The position numbers were made by a program, and so were the translations under genes. Positions 23,775 through 33,067 of a stretch of 64,000 nucleotides of DNA are shown here, piece after piece. The notes beneath the pieces were generated by a model. It had not been told where the DNA came from. It made no database searches and was given only the letters and a program-made list of their open reading frames with translations. Every line of letters begins with the position of its first letter. Position 1 is the stretch's first letter. The stretch is from an uncultured Lachnospiraceae bacterium (GTDB lineage: Bacteria > Bacillota > Clostridia > Lachnospirales > Lachnospiraceae), in contig CAJTXP010000012.1 of the NCBI GenBank assembly GCA_910583615.1, positions 1 through 64,000 of the forward strand, written 5' to 3'.

Positions 23775-24851
23775 ATGTTTGACAGATTAGAAGATCTGGT
23801 GAGACGGTATGAGGAGATCACAAATGAGCTGACAGAGCCTTCCGTTGTCAACGATCAGAATCGTTTTCGGAAGCTTATGAAAGAACAGGCGGACCTTCAG
23901 CCTCTTGTGGATGCTTATATTGAGTATAAAAAATGTCAGGAGACCATCGAAGACAGTCTTGCAATGCTGGAGAGCGAATCAGATGAAGAGATGCGGGAGA
24001 TGCTGAAGGAAGAGCTTTCGGATGCGAAGAAACGGACGGCAGAGCTGGAACAGCATATGAAGATCCTGCTCCTCCCCAAAGACCCGAATGATGATAAAAA
24101 TGTGATTGTGGAGATCCGTGCCGGAGCCGGTGGAGATGAGGCGGCGCTGTTTGCAGCAGAGATCTACCGGATGTATGCACATTATGCAGAATCCAGACGC
24201 TGGAAAGTGGAGATGATGGAAGCGGATGAGATCGGCATCGGCGGCATGAAAAGCGCGACTTTTATGATCAGCGGGCAGGGAGCATATTCCGTGATGAAAT
24301 ATGAGTCCGGCGTACATCGGGTGCAGCGCGTGCCTGAGACAGAGTCCGGCGGACGCATCCATACGTCCACGATCACGGTAGCAGTGATGCCGGAGGCGGA
24401 GGAAGTGGATGTGCAGATTGATGAAAAGGATATCCGGATCGACGTTATGAGGGCTTCCGGAAATGGAGGACAGTGCGTCAATACGACGGATTCCGCAGTG
24501 CGTCTGACTCACTATCCTACGGGAATCGTAGTGTACAGTCAGACTGAAAAATCCCAGCTTCAGAATAAAGCGAAGGCATTTGCCCTTCTGCGTGCAAAGC
24601 TCTATGATATCGAATGCCAGAAGGTGCATGATGCAGAGGCGGAAGCGAGAAGAAGCCAGATCGGTACCGGAGACCGTTCGGAGAAAATCCGTACCTATAA
24701 TTTCCCCCAGGGACGCGTGACAGACCACCGGATCAACCTGACCTTATATAAACTTGACAAGATCATGGACGGTGACATTCAGGAGATCCTGGATGCGTGT
24801 ATTGCGGCTGATCAGGCTGCGAAACTGAGTCGCCTGAATGAAGAGGGCTGA
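23775..24851 (+). CDS. prfA: Peptide chain release factor 1
   Basis: This 358-residue factor releases peptides at UAA and UAG. The GGQ motif is at 231-233 (GNGGQCVNTTDS). The codon-recognition tripeptide region reads PET at 187-189, in the PxT position of RF1. An N-terminal helical domain and C-terminal domain are complete. GGAGGAGAG precedes the ATG. Confidence 0.96.
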   Translation: MFDRLEDLVRRYEEITNELTEPSVVNDQNRFRKLMKEQADLQPLVDAYIEYKKCQETIEDSLAMLESESDEEMREMLKEELSDAKKRTAELEQHMKILLLPKDPNDDKNVIVEIRAGAGGDEAALFAAEIYRMYAHYAESRRWKVEMMEADEIGIGGMKSATFMISGQGAYSVMKYESGVHRVQRVPETESGGRIHTSTITVAVMPEAEEVDVQIDEKDIRIDVMRASGNGGQCVNTTDSAVRLTHYPTGIVVYSQTEKSQLQNKAKAFALLRAKLYDIECQKVHDAEAEARRSQIGTGDRSEKIRTYNFPQGRVTDHRINLTLYKLDKIMDGDIQEILDACIAADQAAKLSRLNEEG

Positions 24852-24887
24852 GTACGGCCCGGATTGGAAGAAAAAGGTAAAAGCAGG

Positions 24888-24916
24888 TTGAAATTACCAG
24901 TCTTTTTACGTATAAT
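24888..24916 (+). promoter_or_regulatory. Strong sigma-A promoter of glmM
   Basis: TTGAAA and TATAAT are separated by exactly 17 bases, 45 bases upstream of the glmM start. Confidence 0.8.
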
Positions 24917-24960
24917 ATAGTACTAGGATTTGAAAAGCTAATGAATAGTGAGGATGCAGA

Positions 24961-26295
24961 ATGGGAAAATATTTTGGAACGGATGGATTCCGCGGTGAGG
25001 CAAACGTAAATCTGACAGTCGAGCACGCTTATAAGGTGGGACGTTTTCTTGGATGGTATTATGGACGTGACCATAAGGCGCAGGTGGTGATCGGGAAGGA
25101 CACAAGAAGATCCAGTTATATGTTTGAGTATTCTCTGGTGGCGGGCTTGACTGCTTCCGGTGCGGATGTCTATCTTCTGCATGTAACGACAACACCGAGC
25201 GTTTCCTATGTGGTGCGTACGGAAGGCTTTGACTGCGGGATCATGATATCGGCGAGCCACAATCCGTTTTATGACAATGGAATCAAGATCATCAACGGTA
25301 TGGGTTATAAGATGGAAGCGTCTGTGGAGGAACAGATTGAAGCGTATATTGATGGAGAAACAGAGGAAATTCCCCTTGCGACGAAGGAGCAGATCGGACG
25401 CACGGTGGATTTCTCCGCTGGAAGGAATCGCTATATCGGCTATCTGATCTCTCTGCCAACCAGGTCTTTCAAGACCATGCGGGTTGGTCTGGACTGTTCC
25501 AACGGAAGTGCGTCTGCGATTGCCAAAAGCGTATTTGACGCGCTGGGAGCCAAGACCTATGTGATCCATAACGATCCGGATGGAACGAATATCAATAAGG
25601 ACTGCGGCTCCACCCATATAGAGGCGCTTCAGGCGTTTGTGAAGGAGAAAGGGCTGGATGTGGGGTTTGCCTATGACGGGGATGCAGACCGCTGTCTGGC
25701 TGTGGATGAACAAGGCAATGTAGTGGACGGAGATCTGATCCTTTACATCTGCGGAAAATATATGAAAGAGATCGGACAGCTGAAGGACGATATGATCGTT
25801 ACGACCATTATGTCAAACATCGGACTGTATAAAGCCTGCGATAAGATCGGTCTCAATTATCAGAAGACGAAAGTCGGAGACAAATATGTGTTTGAAAACA
25901 TGATGGAGAATGGTTATCGTCTGGGAGGCGAACAGTCCGGGCATATTATTTTCAGCAAACATGCAACGACAGGGGATGGAATCCTGACTTCCTTAAAGAT
26001 TATGGAAGTGATTCTGGAGAAAAAAACAACGCTTGGGACGCTGGCATCAGAAGTGAAGATTTATCCGCAGCTTTTGCAGAATCTGAGAGTAACGGACAAG
26101 AAAACCGTACTGGAACATCCAAAAGTAACCGAAGCGATCCGCGATGTGGAACAGGCGCTGGGGAGGGAAGGACGGATTCTCGTACGGGAAAGCGGTACAG
26201 AACCTGTTCTGCGCGTTATGGTAGAGGCAACGACTCAGGAACTCTGTGAGAAATACGTGTCCAAAGTGATCGACACAATGAAACATGTCATGTAG
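24961..26295 (+). CDS. glmM: Phosphoglucosamine mutase
   Basis: This 444-residue enzyme converts glucosamine-6-phosphate to the 1-phosphate for peptidoglycan precursor synthesis. It begins MGKYFGTDGFRGEAN. The phosphoserine loop ISASHNP places S99. The metal loop DGDADR and sugar-binding GEQSGHI follow, and the terminal phosphate-binding RESGTEP is present. Length fits GlmM. Confidence 0.95.
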   Translation: MGKYFGTDGFRGEANVNLTVEHAYKVGRFLGWYYGRDHKAQVVIGKDTRRSSYMFEYSLVAGLTASGADVYLLHVTTTPSVSYVVRTEGFDCGIMISASHNPFYDNGIKIINGMGYKMEASVEEQIEAYIDGETEEIPLATKEQIGRTVDFSAGRNRYIGYLISLPTRSFKTMRVGLDCSNGSASAIAKSVFDALGAKTYVIHNDPDGTNINKDCGSTHIEALQAFVKEKGLDVGFAYDGDADRCLAVDEQGNVVDGDLILYICGKYMKEIGQLKDDMIVTTIMSNIGLYKACDKIGLNYQKTKVGDKYVFENMMENGYRLGGEQSGHIIFSKHATTGDGILTSLKIMEVILEKKTTLGTLASEVKIYPQLLQNLRVTDKKTVLEHPKVTEAIRDVEQALGREGRILVRESGTEPVLRVMVEATTQELCEKYVSKVIDTMKHVM

Positions 26296-26366
26296 GCAGA
26301 CAAAAGCTTCTGTTTTTCAGAAAAGATTCTGTCGATAAAATGTTGCTATATACACAGGAGGGAAAC

Positions 26367-27284
26367 ATGAAAAAGACAACGCTGGTCGTCATGGCCGCAG
26401 GAATTGGCAGCCGTTTTGGCGGGGGAATCAAACAGCTGGAACCGGTTGGACCGTCGGGGGAGATTATCATTGACTACTCAATTTATGATGCCATGGAGGC
26501 AGGCTTTGATAAAGTGGTGTTTATTATACGGAAGGATCTGGAAAAAGACTTTCGGGAAGTGATCGGAGACCGGATGGAAAAGCGCATTGAGACAGCCTAT
26601 GTGTTTCAGGAAATGGACGATCTTCCGGCAGGATTTACAAAGCCGGAGGGCAGAACAAAGCCCTGGGGAACCGGCCAGGCAATTTTGTGCTGTAAAGACA
26701 TTGTGAAGGAGCCTTTTGCAGTGATCAATGCAGACGACTATTATGGGAAAGAAGCTTTTGTAAAAGTCCATGATTATCTGATGCAGGACCACGGCTTCGG
26801 AGAGCGGATGGAGTTCTGCATGGCAGGTTTCCTGCTGGGCAATACACTGAGCGAGAATGGCGGTGTGACCAGAGGAATCTGCAGTGTGGATGAGAAACAG
26901 CACCTGACGAAAGTGACTGAGACGGGCAATATTATAAAAACGGATACAGGAGCCGCCATACAGGCGGGCGACGGAGCGCTGACGCCGGTAGATGCGTGCT
27001 GTCCGGTATCCATGAATATGTGGGGGCTGACGCCGGAGATCTTTCCGGTGCTTGAGAGCGGGTTTGCGGATTTTCTTGCAGGGCTTCCGGATAAGACAAA
27101 AGGGGAATATCTGATTCCGACGATCATGGATGAGCTGATTCAGAAGAAAAAGGCGAATGTGACCGTTCTTAAGTCCGGTGACAAATGGTTCGGCGTAACG
27201 TATAAAGAGGACAAACCGGCGGTTATCCGTTCCTTCCGGGAACTGATTGCAGCAGGCGTATACAGGGAAAAGCTGTTCGACTGA
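26367..27284 (+). CDS. Sugar-phosphate nucleotidyltransferase-like protein
   Basis: This 305-residue protein has the N-terminal nucleotidyltransferase motif MAAGIGSRFGG and a metal-binding NADDYYG (about residue 117). It resembles hexose-1-phosphate nucleotidylyltransferases, but lacks features to name the sugar. It starts at ATG 26367 with AGGAGG upstream. The gene lies between glmM and a DUF2156 gene, a setting consistent with envelope carbohydrate metabolism. Confidence 0.8.
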   Translation: MKKTTLVVMAAGIGSRFGGGIKQLEPVGPSGEIIIDYSIYDAMEAGFDKVVFIIRKDLEKDFREVIGDRMEKRIETAYVFQEMDDLPAGFTKPEGRTKPWGTGQAILCCKDIVKEPFAVINADDYYGKEAFVKVHDYLMQDHGFGERMEFCMAGFLLGNTLSENGGVTRGICSVDEKQHLTKVTETGNIIKTDTGAAIQAGDGALTPVDACCPVSMNMWGLTPEIFPVLESGFADFLAGLPDKTKGEYLIPTIMDELIQKKKANVTVLKSGDKWFGVTYKEDKPAVIRSFRELIAAGVYREKLFD

Positions 27285-27395
27285 CAGCAAAAGGAACAAG
27301 AAGGGCGGGGCTGCCATATTCGTGCAGTCCCGCATGAAATTTATTGTGGAGAAGTATGGCGGTTCCATTTCCGCCGTATTTACAGGAGAATAAAT
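27285..27395 (+). other. Hairpin-containing spacer
   Basis: GCGGGGCTGC can pair with GCAGTCCCGC (about 27305-27332), and GGCGG pairs with CCGCC around 27358-27375. No T run follows, so termination is unclear. Confidence 0.35.
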
Positions 27396-28304
27396 ATGTC
27401 AGAGATTCCATTTAAAAAACCGGAGCTTTCAGACCGCCGGGAGATTCTTGACTGTCTGGCGGGGCAGGGGTTTCGGGGATGTGAGAGAACATTTGCCAAT
27501 ATCTATCTGTGGGCAAGATTTTATGATCTGGTATGGGCGAAGGTTGAAGGAACGGTGGTGTTCCGCAGTGTATTTGACGGGAAGTATTCCTATACGTATC
27601 CGGCTGGAAACGGAGACCGGAAATCGGCGGTAGAACGGCTTTTAAAAGAATGCCGGGAGCATGGACATGTACTGCAGTTCCATGGTCTTTGCAGAAAAGA
27701 GTATGAAGAACTGGAGCAGTATTTTCCGCGGATGTTTGAAATTACATGGCCCAGGGATGTGGAGGATTATGTCTATGAGACAGAAAAGCTGATCCATCTG
27801 TCAGGAAAAAAATATCACGGAAAGAAAAATCATATTAACCAGTTTAAGGCGGCTTATCCGGACTGGAGTTATGAAACTCTGGATGACAGCAATGTGGAGG
27901 AATGCTTTCAGATGGCTCTTCGCTGGAGAGAGTTCAATGGATGTGAGGAGAATCCGGAGAAAAATAAAGAGATGTGCGTTGCTTTGAATTCTCTGCGTCT
28001 GCAGAAGGAGCTGAAGCTTCAGGGAGGCGTTCTGCGGGCAGGAGGAGAAGTGGTTGCATTTACTATGGGCGAGCCGGTGTCTGAAGATACCTTTGTTGTG
28101 CATATTGAGAAGGCATATGCGGATATCCGCGGCGCATATCCTATGGTTAACCAGCAGTTTCTGGAACACGAAGTGTCCGGATATAAGTACGTGAACCGGG
28201 AAGACGACACAGGGGATGAGGGGCTTAGAAAAGCGAAACTTTCCTATCATCCGGCCTTTATGGCGGAAAAGGGGACTGCCGTATTAAAAGGAGAGCATGT
28301 ATGA
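27396..28304 (+). CDS. DUF2156 (phosphatidylglycerol lysyltransferase C-domain-like) protein
   Basis: This 302-residue protein shows the tandem GNAT-like fold of DUF2156. It has the KKYHGKKNHINQF motif near 145, the segment GGEVVAFTMGEP and NREDDTGDEGLRKAKLSY, which is typical of the family. Related C-terminal domains in MprF transfer amino acids from tRNA to lipids, but this protein has no membrane flippase part. Substrate unknown. hisC overlaps its stop codon. Confidence 0.8.
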   Translation: MSEIPFKKPELSDRREILDCLAGQGFRGCERTFANIYLWARFYDLVWAKVEGTVVFRSVFDGKYSYTYPAGNGDRKSAVERLLKECREHGHVLQFHGLCRKEYEELEQYFPRMFEITWPRDVEDYVYETEKLIHLSGKKYHGKKNHINQFKAAYPDWSYETLDDSNVEECFQMALRWREFNGCEENPEKNKEMCVALNSLRLQKELKLQGGVLRAGGEVVAFTMGEPVSEDTFVVHIEKAYADIRGAYPMVNQQFLEHEVSGYKYVNREDDTGDEGLRKAKLSYHPAFMAEKGTAVLKGEHV

Positions 28305-29389
28305 GAACGTGGGAAGAGAATGTTCGGAAAGTAATACCCTATACGCCAGGCGACCAGCCGAACAGACCAAAGATGATCAAACTGAATACAAATGAAAATC
28401 CATATCCGCCGGCTCCAGGTGTGGAAAGAGCGCTTAAGGAATTCCGGACAGACTGTCTGCGCCTGTATCCGGACCCGAAGGCATCTGTTCTGGCGGAGGC
28501 GCTCTCAGAGCGCTATGGGGTGGATCAGGAGCAGATCTTTGTGGGAGTCGGTTCAGACGATGTGCTGGCGCTGGCTTTCATGACTTTTTTCAATTCAAAG
28601 AAACCGATTCTGTTTCCGGACATTACTTATTCTTTTTATCCGGTGTGGGCGGAAGAATTCAGGATTCCTTATGAGCCCCAGGCGTTGGATGACGATTTCC
28701 GGATTATAAAGGAAGATTATTACAGAGAAAACGGCGGAGTTATTTTTCCCAATCCAAACGCCCCCACCTCTCTGGCCATGGGCATTTCTGATGTGGAAGA
28801 TATTATCCGGCACAATCAGGATGTTGTGGTTATTGTAGACGAAGCTTATGTGGATTTTGGAGCAGAGTCTGCGCTTGGGCTGCTTGAAAGATATGACAAC
28901 CTTCTGATCGTACAGACCTTTTCCAAGTCCCGCTCCATGGCGGGAATGCGGATTGGTTTTGCCATTGGAAGTCCTCTGTTGATCAGGTATCTGAACGATG
29001 TAAAATATTCTTTTAATTCCTATACGATGAGTCATCTTGCCCTGCGCCTGGGGACAGAGGCGGTGAAGGATGAAGTTTATTTTCAGGAGACGGTCTCAAA
29101 GGTCATCAGGACACGGGAAAATGCGAAGAAAAGGCTGTCAGAGCTTGGATTCTGCCTGCTGGATTCCCGTACGAACTTTCTGTTTGTTACTCATCCGGAA
29201 TATGAGGCGGCAAAGCTGTATGAAGCGCTCAAGGCGGAAGACATCTATGTACGTTACTTTGATGTTCCCAAAATCAGTCAGTATCTGCGGATCACCGTTG
29301 GAACCGATGAACAGATGGAAGCGCTGTATGCATTTTTGGAACGCTATGAAGCTTTGCAGAGAAAGGAGAAACAGGTATGGACAGTTTGA
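28301..29389 (+). CDS. hisC: Histidinol-phosphate aminotransferase-like enzyme
   Basis: This 362-residue fold-type I PLP aminotransferase has the substrate region LNTNENPYPP (29-38), the PLP-lysine motif FSKSRSMAGMRIGF and a C-terminal arginine in LRITVG. It matches HisC in length and motifs. No other his genes are near, so it may act on another substrate. It overlaps both its neighbours, which suggests an operon with the DUF2156 protein and the following export protein. Confidence 0.85.
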   Translation: MRTWEENVRKVIPYTPGDQPNRPKMIKLNTNENPYPPAPGVERALKEFRTDCLRLYPDPKASVLAEALSERYGVDQEQIFVGVGSDDVLALAFMTFFNSKKPILFPDITYSFYPVWAEEFRIPYEPQALDDDFRIIKEDYYRENGGVIFPNPNAPTSLAMGISDVEDIIRHNQDVVVIVDEAYVDFGAESALGLLERYDNLLIVQTFSKSRSMAGMRIGFAIGSPLLIRYLNDVKYSFNSYTMSHLALRLGTEAVKDEVYFQETVSKVIRTRENAKKRLSELGFCLLDSRTNFLFVTHPEYEAAKLYEALKAEDIYVRYFDVPKISQYLRITVGTDEQMEALYAFLERYEALQRKEKQVWTV

Positions 29390-29877
29390 TAACCTGGTTT
29401 ATGGAAGTTCTTGATGGAAAGATTTCCAGGGAGATGATTGTATTTGTCATTTCCATGGTTCCGATCCTGGAGCTTCGAGGAGGCCTTCTGGCGGCTTCGT
29501 TTCTTAACATAAACATTGTGAGAGCCATCTGGTTCTGCGTGATCGGAAATATAATACCGGTACCGTTCATTCTGCTTTTGATCACGCCGATTTTTAACTG
29601 GCTGAAAAGCACCAGAACGTTTCGCCCCATGGTGGAGAAGCTGGAAAGCCGGGCCATGGGAAAGAGTGAACAGATTGAGAAATACCAGTTCTGGGGGCTG
29701 GTGCTGTTTGTTGGCATTCCCCTGCCGGGTACAGGAGCCTGGACGGGATCTCTGATTGCTTCCCTTCTGGGCGTCAGGTTCAAAAAAGCATTTCCGGCGG
29801 TACTTCTGGGAATCGTTATTGCGACCGTAATCATGTCCATTCTTTCTTATGGACTATTGGGAGCGCTGATCCACTGA
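29377..29877 (+). CDS. Small multi-drug export family membrane protein (COG2426)
   Basis: This 166-residue protein has four or five membrane segments and the conserved ELRGGLLAAS and GIPLPGTGAWTGSL motifs of the COG2426 group. The start overlaps hisC by 13 bases. The export function is only a family label, and the substrate is unknown. Confidence 0.8.
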   Translation: MDSLITWFMEVLDGKISREMIVFVISMVPILELRGGLLAASFLNINIVRAIWFCVIGNIIPVPFILLLITPIFNWLKSTRTFRPMVEKLESRAMGKSEQIEKYQFWGLVLFVGIPLPGTGAWTGSLIASLLGVRFKKAFPAVLLGIVIATVIMSILSYGLLGALIH

Positions 29878-29921
29878 CTTATGAAAAGTCCGGGCTGCAT
29901 GGATGAATCGAGGTGTCTTAT

Positions 29922-30818
29922 ATGGAAGAGAAAAAGAAACTGTATTTTATCTATAATCCCCATTCAGGGCGCGAACAGATACGGACGAAGCTTTTCCACA
30001 TTCTGCAGATATTTTCTGACGCAGGATATGAGCTGACCGTACATCCCACCAGAGAGAAAAAGGATGCAGTAAGGCAGATTGAATCACTTCCGGATGAATA
30101 TGAGCTGGTGGTTTGCAGCGGCGGCGACGGAACCATTGATGAGGTGGTGCAGGGAATGATGAGACGTGAAAGGAAGATTCCCATTGGCTATATTCCTTCC
30201 GGCACCGTCAACGATTTTGCAAGAAGCCTGAAGATTCCGCGGGATATGCTGAAGGCGGCGAAGATCGCAGTGGGAGGAAAGGATTTCCCCTGCGATATGG
30301 GGACTTTTAATGAAGAACATTTTGTCTATATTGCTGCTTTTGGCATTTTTACAGATGTGGCGTATTCCACCAGTCAGAATATAAAAAATGTGCTTGGGCA
30401 TATGGCGTATCTTCTGGAAGGCGTCAGGCGCCTGACCAATATTCCGTCTTACCATATGCGTCTTTGCAGCGAGGAACTGGAGGCAGAAGGGGATTTTATC
30501 TTTGGCATGGTGACAAATTCACGTTCGGTGGGAGGGTTTAAAAGTATTATAGGCAGAAAAGTGCAGTTTGATGACGGCGTATTTGAAGCGACATTTATCA
30601 GGATGCCGGGAAACGCAGCAGAACTTCAGGAGATACTGGGGGCAGTTATCCTGAAAGAGATTGATTCCAAATATATGTATTCTTTCCGTACTTCCCGCCT
30701 GTCTGTGGAGGCGGATGGAATGGTGCCGTGGACGCTGGACGGTGAATTTGGCGGGGAATGTGCTTCGGCAGTGATTTTGAATCATCAAAAGGCGTTGAAA
30801 ATACGGGTTGATTACTGA
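29922..30818 (+). CDS. YegS/DAGK-type lipid kinase
   Basis: This 298-residue diacylglycerol kinase catalytic-domain protein has IYNPHSG near the N-terminus, the nucleotide-binding CSGGDGTIDEVVQG, and PSGTVNDFARSL. It probably phosphorylates a membrane lipid, such as diacylglycerol. ATG 29922 with GAGGTG seven bases upstream is preferred over a TTG at 29913. Confidence 0.88.
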   Translation: MEEKKKLYFIYNPHSGREQIRTKLFHILQIFSDAGYELTVHPTREKKDAVRQIESLPDEYELVVCSGGDGTIDEVVQGMMRRERKIPIGYIPSGTVNDFARSLKIPRDMLKAAKIAVGGKDFPCDMGTFNEEHFVYIAAFGIFTDVAYSTSQNIKNVLGHMAYLLEGVRRLTNIPSYHMRLCSEELEAEGDFIFGMVTNSRSVGGFKSIIGRKVQFDDGVFEATFIRMPGNAAELQEILGAVILKEIDSKYMYSFRTSRLSVEADGMVPWTLDGEFGGECASAVILNHQKALKIRVDY

Positions 30819-30826
30819 AATTTATA

Positions 30827-30855
30827 TGGAAAACCAGGCGCATATTTGCTATACT
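30827..30855 (+). promoter_or_regulatory. Sigma-A promoter of rpiB
   Basis: TGGAAA and TATACT are separated by 17 bases, about 38 bases ahead of the gene start. Confidence 0.55.
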
Positions 30856-30892
30856 GAAAATACAAATACAAATTTTTTGGAGGATATCTACT

Positions 30893-31345
30893 ATGAAAGT
30901 TGGATTTGGATGTGATCATACTGCCATTGACCTGAAAAAAGAGCTGATGGAGTATATGACGGAAAAGGGATATGAATGCGTGGACTACGGTGCGTATGAT
31001 GCGTCTGTGCGGATTGATTATCCGGATCAGGGCCTGAAAGTTGCAGAAGCGATCAAGGCAGGAGAAGTGGAAAAAGGAGTTCTGATCTGCGGGACGGGCA
31101 TTGGAATTTCGCTGGCGGCAAACAAGGTTCCAGGCATACGTGCAGCAGTCTGCAGCGAACCGTATTCTGCAATGATGACAGCAAAACATAATGCATCTCA
31201 GATCATTGCCATGGGAGCGCGTGTGGTCGGCAATGAGATGGCAAAGATGATACTGGATGCATTCTTCGATACGGAATTTGAGGGCGGCAGACATGCAGAA
31301 CGCGTGAAGAAGATCTGTGACATCGAAGCGAAATACAATAAATAA
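30893..31345 (+). CDS. rpiB: Ribose-5-phosphate isomerase B family sugar isomerase
   Basis: This 150-residue RpiB/LacAB-type isomerase has an N-terminal CDHTAIDLK, the catalytic cysteine loop ICGTGIGIS and the anion-hole region NKVPGIRAA. It interconverts ribulose- and ribose-5-phosphate in the pentose pathway; allose-phosphate activity cannot be excluded. Its 3' end runs directly into a palindromic repeat. Confidence 0.93.
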   Translation: MKVGFGCDHTAIDLKKELMEYMTEKGYECVDYGAYDASVRIDYPDQGLKVAEAIKAGEVEKGVLICGTGIGISLAANKVPGIRAAVCSEPYSAMMTAKHNASQIIAMGARVVGNEMAKMILDAFFDTEFEGGRHAERVKKICDIEAKYNK

Positions 31346-31348
31346 TGT

Positions 31349-31492
31349 ATCGGACAAAGAACCGTATCTGTCTGCCTCATTCGGACCTTGTAAGTCCGTC
31401 TGAGGAAAACAGATACGGTTCTTTGTTCAATACAGTCCGCACAGCGCTGCTGCGCACACTGGCACGGGCATAGTTTGCAGCAGTCCCGTTTT
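31349..31492. repeat. Palindromic repeat related to the 5450-5737 element
   Basis: A perfect 18-base inverted repeat (ACAAAGAACCGTATCTGT at 31354-31371, complement at 31409-31426) surrounds a TCGGAC/GTCCGT inner stem. The flanks ATCGGACA, CATTCGGAC, CTGAG and ACAGCGCTGC match those of the 5450-5737 element in order, while the stem sequence differs in both arms. The right end (ACGGG...CCCGT followed by TTTT, 31464-31493) can act as a terminator for rpiB. Confidence 0.65.
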
Positions 31493-31500
31493 AAAAGAGT

Positions 31501-32565
31501 TTAAGTCAGCTTCGGACCTAAAAGTCTTGGAAGCGTTGCATGTTCCAGAGCAGTTTCACGGGTGATTACATCCTTGTGATACAGTTCCAGAAGCCAGCTG
31601 TCCATGGAGAACATATCCTGCGCAGTGCCCGGGGAGGAATAGATCCTGCCGTCGATCTGAGGGATCTTCTTGCCGCGTATCATGCTGCGGATATCAGGAG
31701 TTACATTCATCAGCTCAAAGGCAGGCGTAAGCGTTCCCTGTTTTGTGGGGACCAGCTGCTGGGAAACGACTGCCTGAAGGACCATGGAGAGCTGGTCTGC
31801 GATCTGCCTCTGCTGACTGGGGGGGAAGACATCGATGATTCGGTCCACAGCTTTGGCGCTGCCGGTCGTATGCAGTGTGGAGAAGACAAGATGTCCGGTT
31901 TCCGCAGCGGTCATGGCAGCCTGCATGGTCTCATAGTCACGCATTTCGCCTAAAAGGATGACATCCGGGCTCTGGCGCAGAGCAGCGCGCAGAGCGGTTG
32001 TATAGCTCTCTGTATCTGTGCTGATCTCTCTCTGGCTTACAATGCTTTTGTCATGTCTGTGGAGAAACTCAAGCGGGTCTTCCAGCGTGATAATATGTTT
32101 TTCCTGATACCGGTTGATATGATCAATGATGCACGCAAGCGTTGTGGATTTACCGCTTCCTGCCGGTCCGGTCACCAGCACCAGCCCTTTTGAAAATCTT
32201 CCCAAAGATATGATGCTTTTTGGAATGCCGATGGACTCCGGTTCAGGAAGGGAGGTTGCAATCAGGCGGATGACGGCGGAGAGAGAACCGCGTTGTTTAT
32301 AGGTGCTTGCCCGGAACCTGGACATGCCCGGAATCGGGAAAGAAAAATCATCGTCGCCGGATGTAAGAAGAGGTTCTATGGGGCGTTCTGCGATTCCGTA
32401 GATTTCCTGAATCAGTTTTTCTGTATCAGCAGGCATCAGCCTCTCTGTATCGTTCATCACAAGACTGTTATTCACCCGCATGGAAACGGGACGCCCGGTT
32501 ACAATAAATATATCCGAAGCTTTCTGGTGGACGGCCTTTTCAAGCAGTTCTTTTGCAGTAGTCAT
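31501..32565 (-). CDS. PilT-like twitching ATPase
   Basis: This 354-residue secretion ATPase of the PilT type has an N-terminal PAS-like domain, Walker A GPAGSGKST (about 132-140), an Asp box LEDPLEF and a Walker B region with ILLGEMRD. A His box (TLHTTGSAKAVDR) and an IRSMIRGKKIPQI segment near the C-terminus are typical of PilT. It would depolymerise a type IV pilus-like fibre at the inner face of the membrane. It is last in the minus-strand operon, with AGGAGG upstream. Confidence 0.9.
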   Translation of the reverse strand: MTTAKELLEKAVHQKASDIFIVTGRPVSMRVNNSLVMNDTERLMPADTEKLIQEIYGIAERPIEPLLTSGDDDFSFPIPGMSRFRASTYKQRGSLSAVIRLIATSLPEPESIGIPKSIISLGRFSKGLVLVTGPAGSGKSTTLACIIDHINRYQEKHIITLEDPLEFLHRHDKSIVSQREISTDTESYTTALRAALRQSPDVILLGEMRDYETMQAAMTAAETGHLVFSTLHTTGSAKAVDRIIDVFPPSQQRQIADQLSMVLQAVVSQQLVPTKQGTLTPAFELMNVTPDIRSMIRGKKIPQIDGRIYSSPGTAQDMFSMDSWLLELYHKDVITRETALEHATLPRLLGPKLT

Positions 32566-32584
32566 AATTGTATCCTCCTGATTA

Positions 32585-33067
32585 TTAAAATGTCATGAGA
32601 TTCAGGCTGTCATCCCCGTTCCACTCGGAAGAGGAGATCTCCTGCCATGAGGTAATTCGATAGTAACCCTGTTCCAGTTCATCCGGAGCATTTAATGCCA
32701 GCGTAACCAGAAGAGACTGTGAATCATCCACCGGTATCTGGTAGGTAATGGAAGGGGACTGCGATGTCAGATCCGTTTTCACATCCTCAAGGAGTGCCAG
32801 CCGCTGTTCGGCGCTTCTGTAATAGTCATCCGGATGTTCGGCGTGAGCCTGGCAAAGAATCCGGTCGATTTCTTTCAAAACTCTGGAAGCAGAACCGGAT
32901 GCGTTGTAGTAGTCAGCCTGGTGCTGTGCGATTTTCTGACTGTATCGGTATTCGCTGAGTGCACCGGAGAGTGACAGCGTGGATAGAACAGCCAGGCACA
33001 GGACAATGAAGATCATGAGCAGGGATACGGACCCTATGTTGGTGACAGGATATAAAGTTTTTTTCAT
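32585..33067 (-). CDS. Pilus-assembly-like membrane protein, function unknown
   Basis: This 160-residue protein has one N-terminal membrane segment (about residues 14-37, SLLMIFIVLCLAVLSTLSL) followed by a periplasm-like extracellular domain with polar helices. The layout resembles PilX/minor pilin-associated proteins, but no prepilin peptidase motif is clear. Its start overlaps the stop of the prepilin-like gene, showing translational coupling in the pilus operon. Confidence 0.6.
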   Translation of the reverse strand: MKKTLYPVTNIGSVSLLMIFIVLCLAVLSTLSLSGALSEYRYSQKIAQHQADYYNASGSASRVLKEIDRILCQAHAEHPDDYYRSAEQRLALLEDVKTDLTSQSPSITYQIPVDDSQSLLVTLALNAPDELEQGYYRITSWQEISSSEWNGDDSLNLMTF

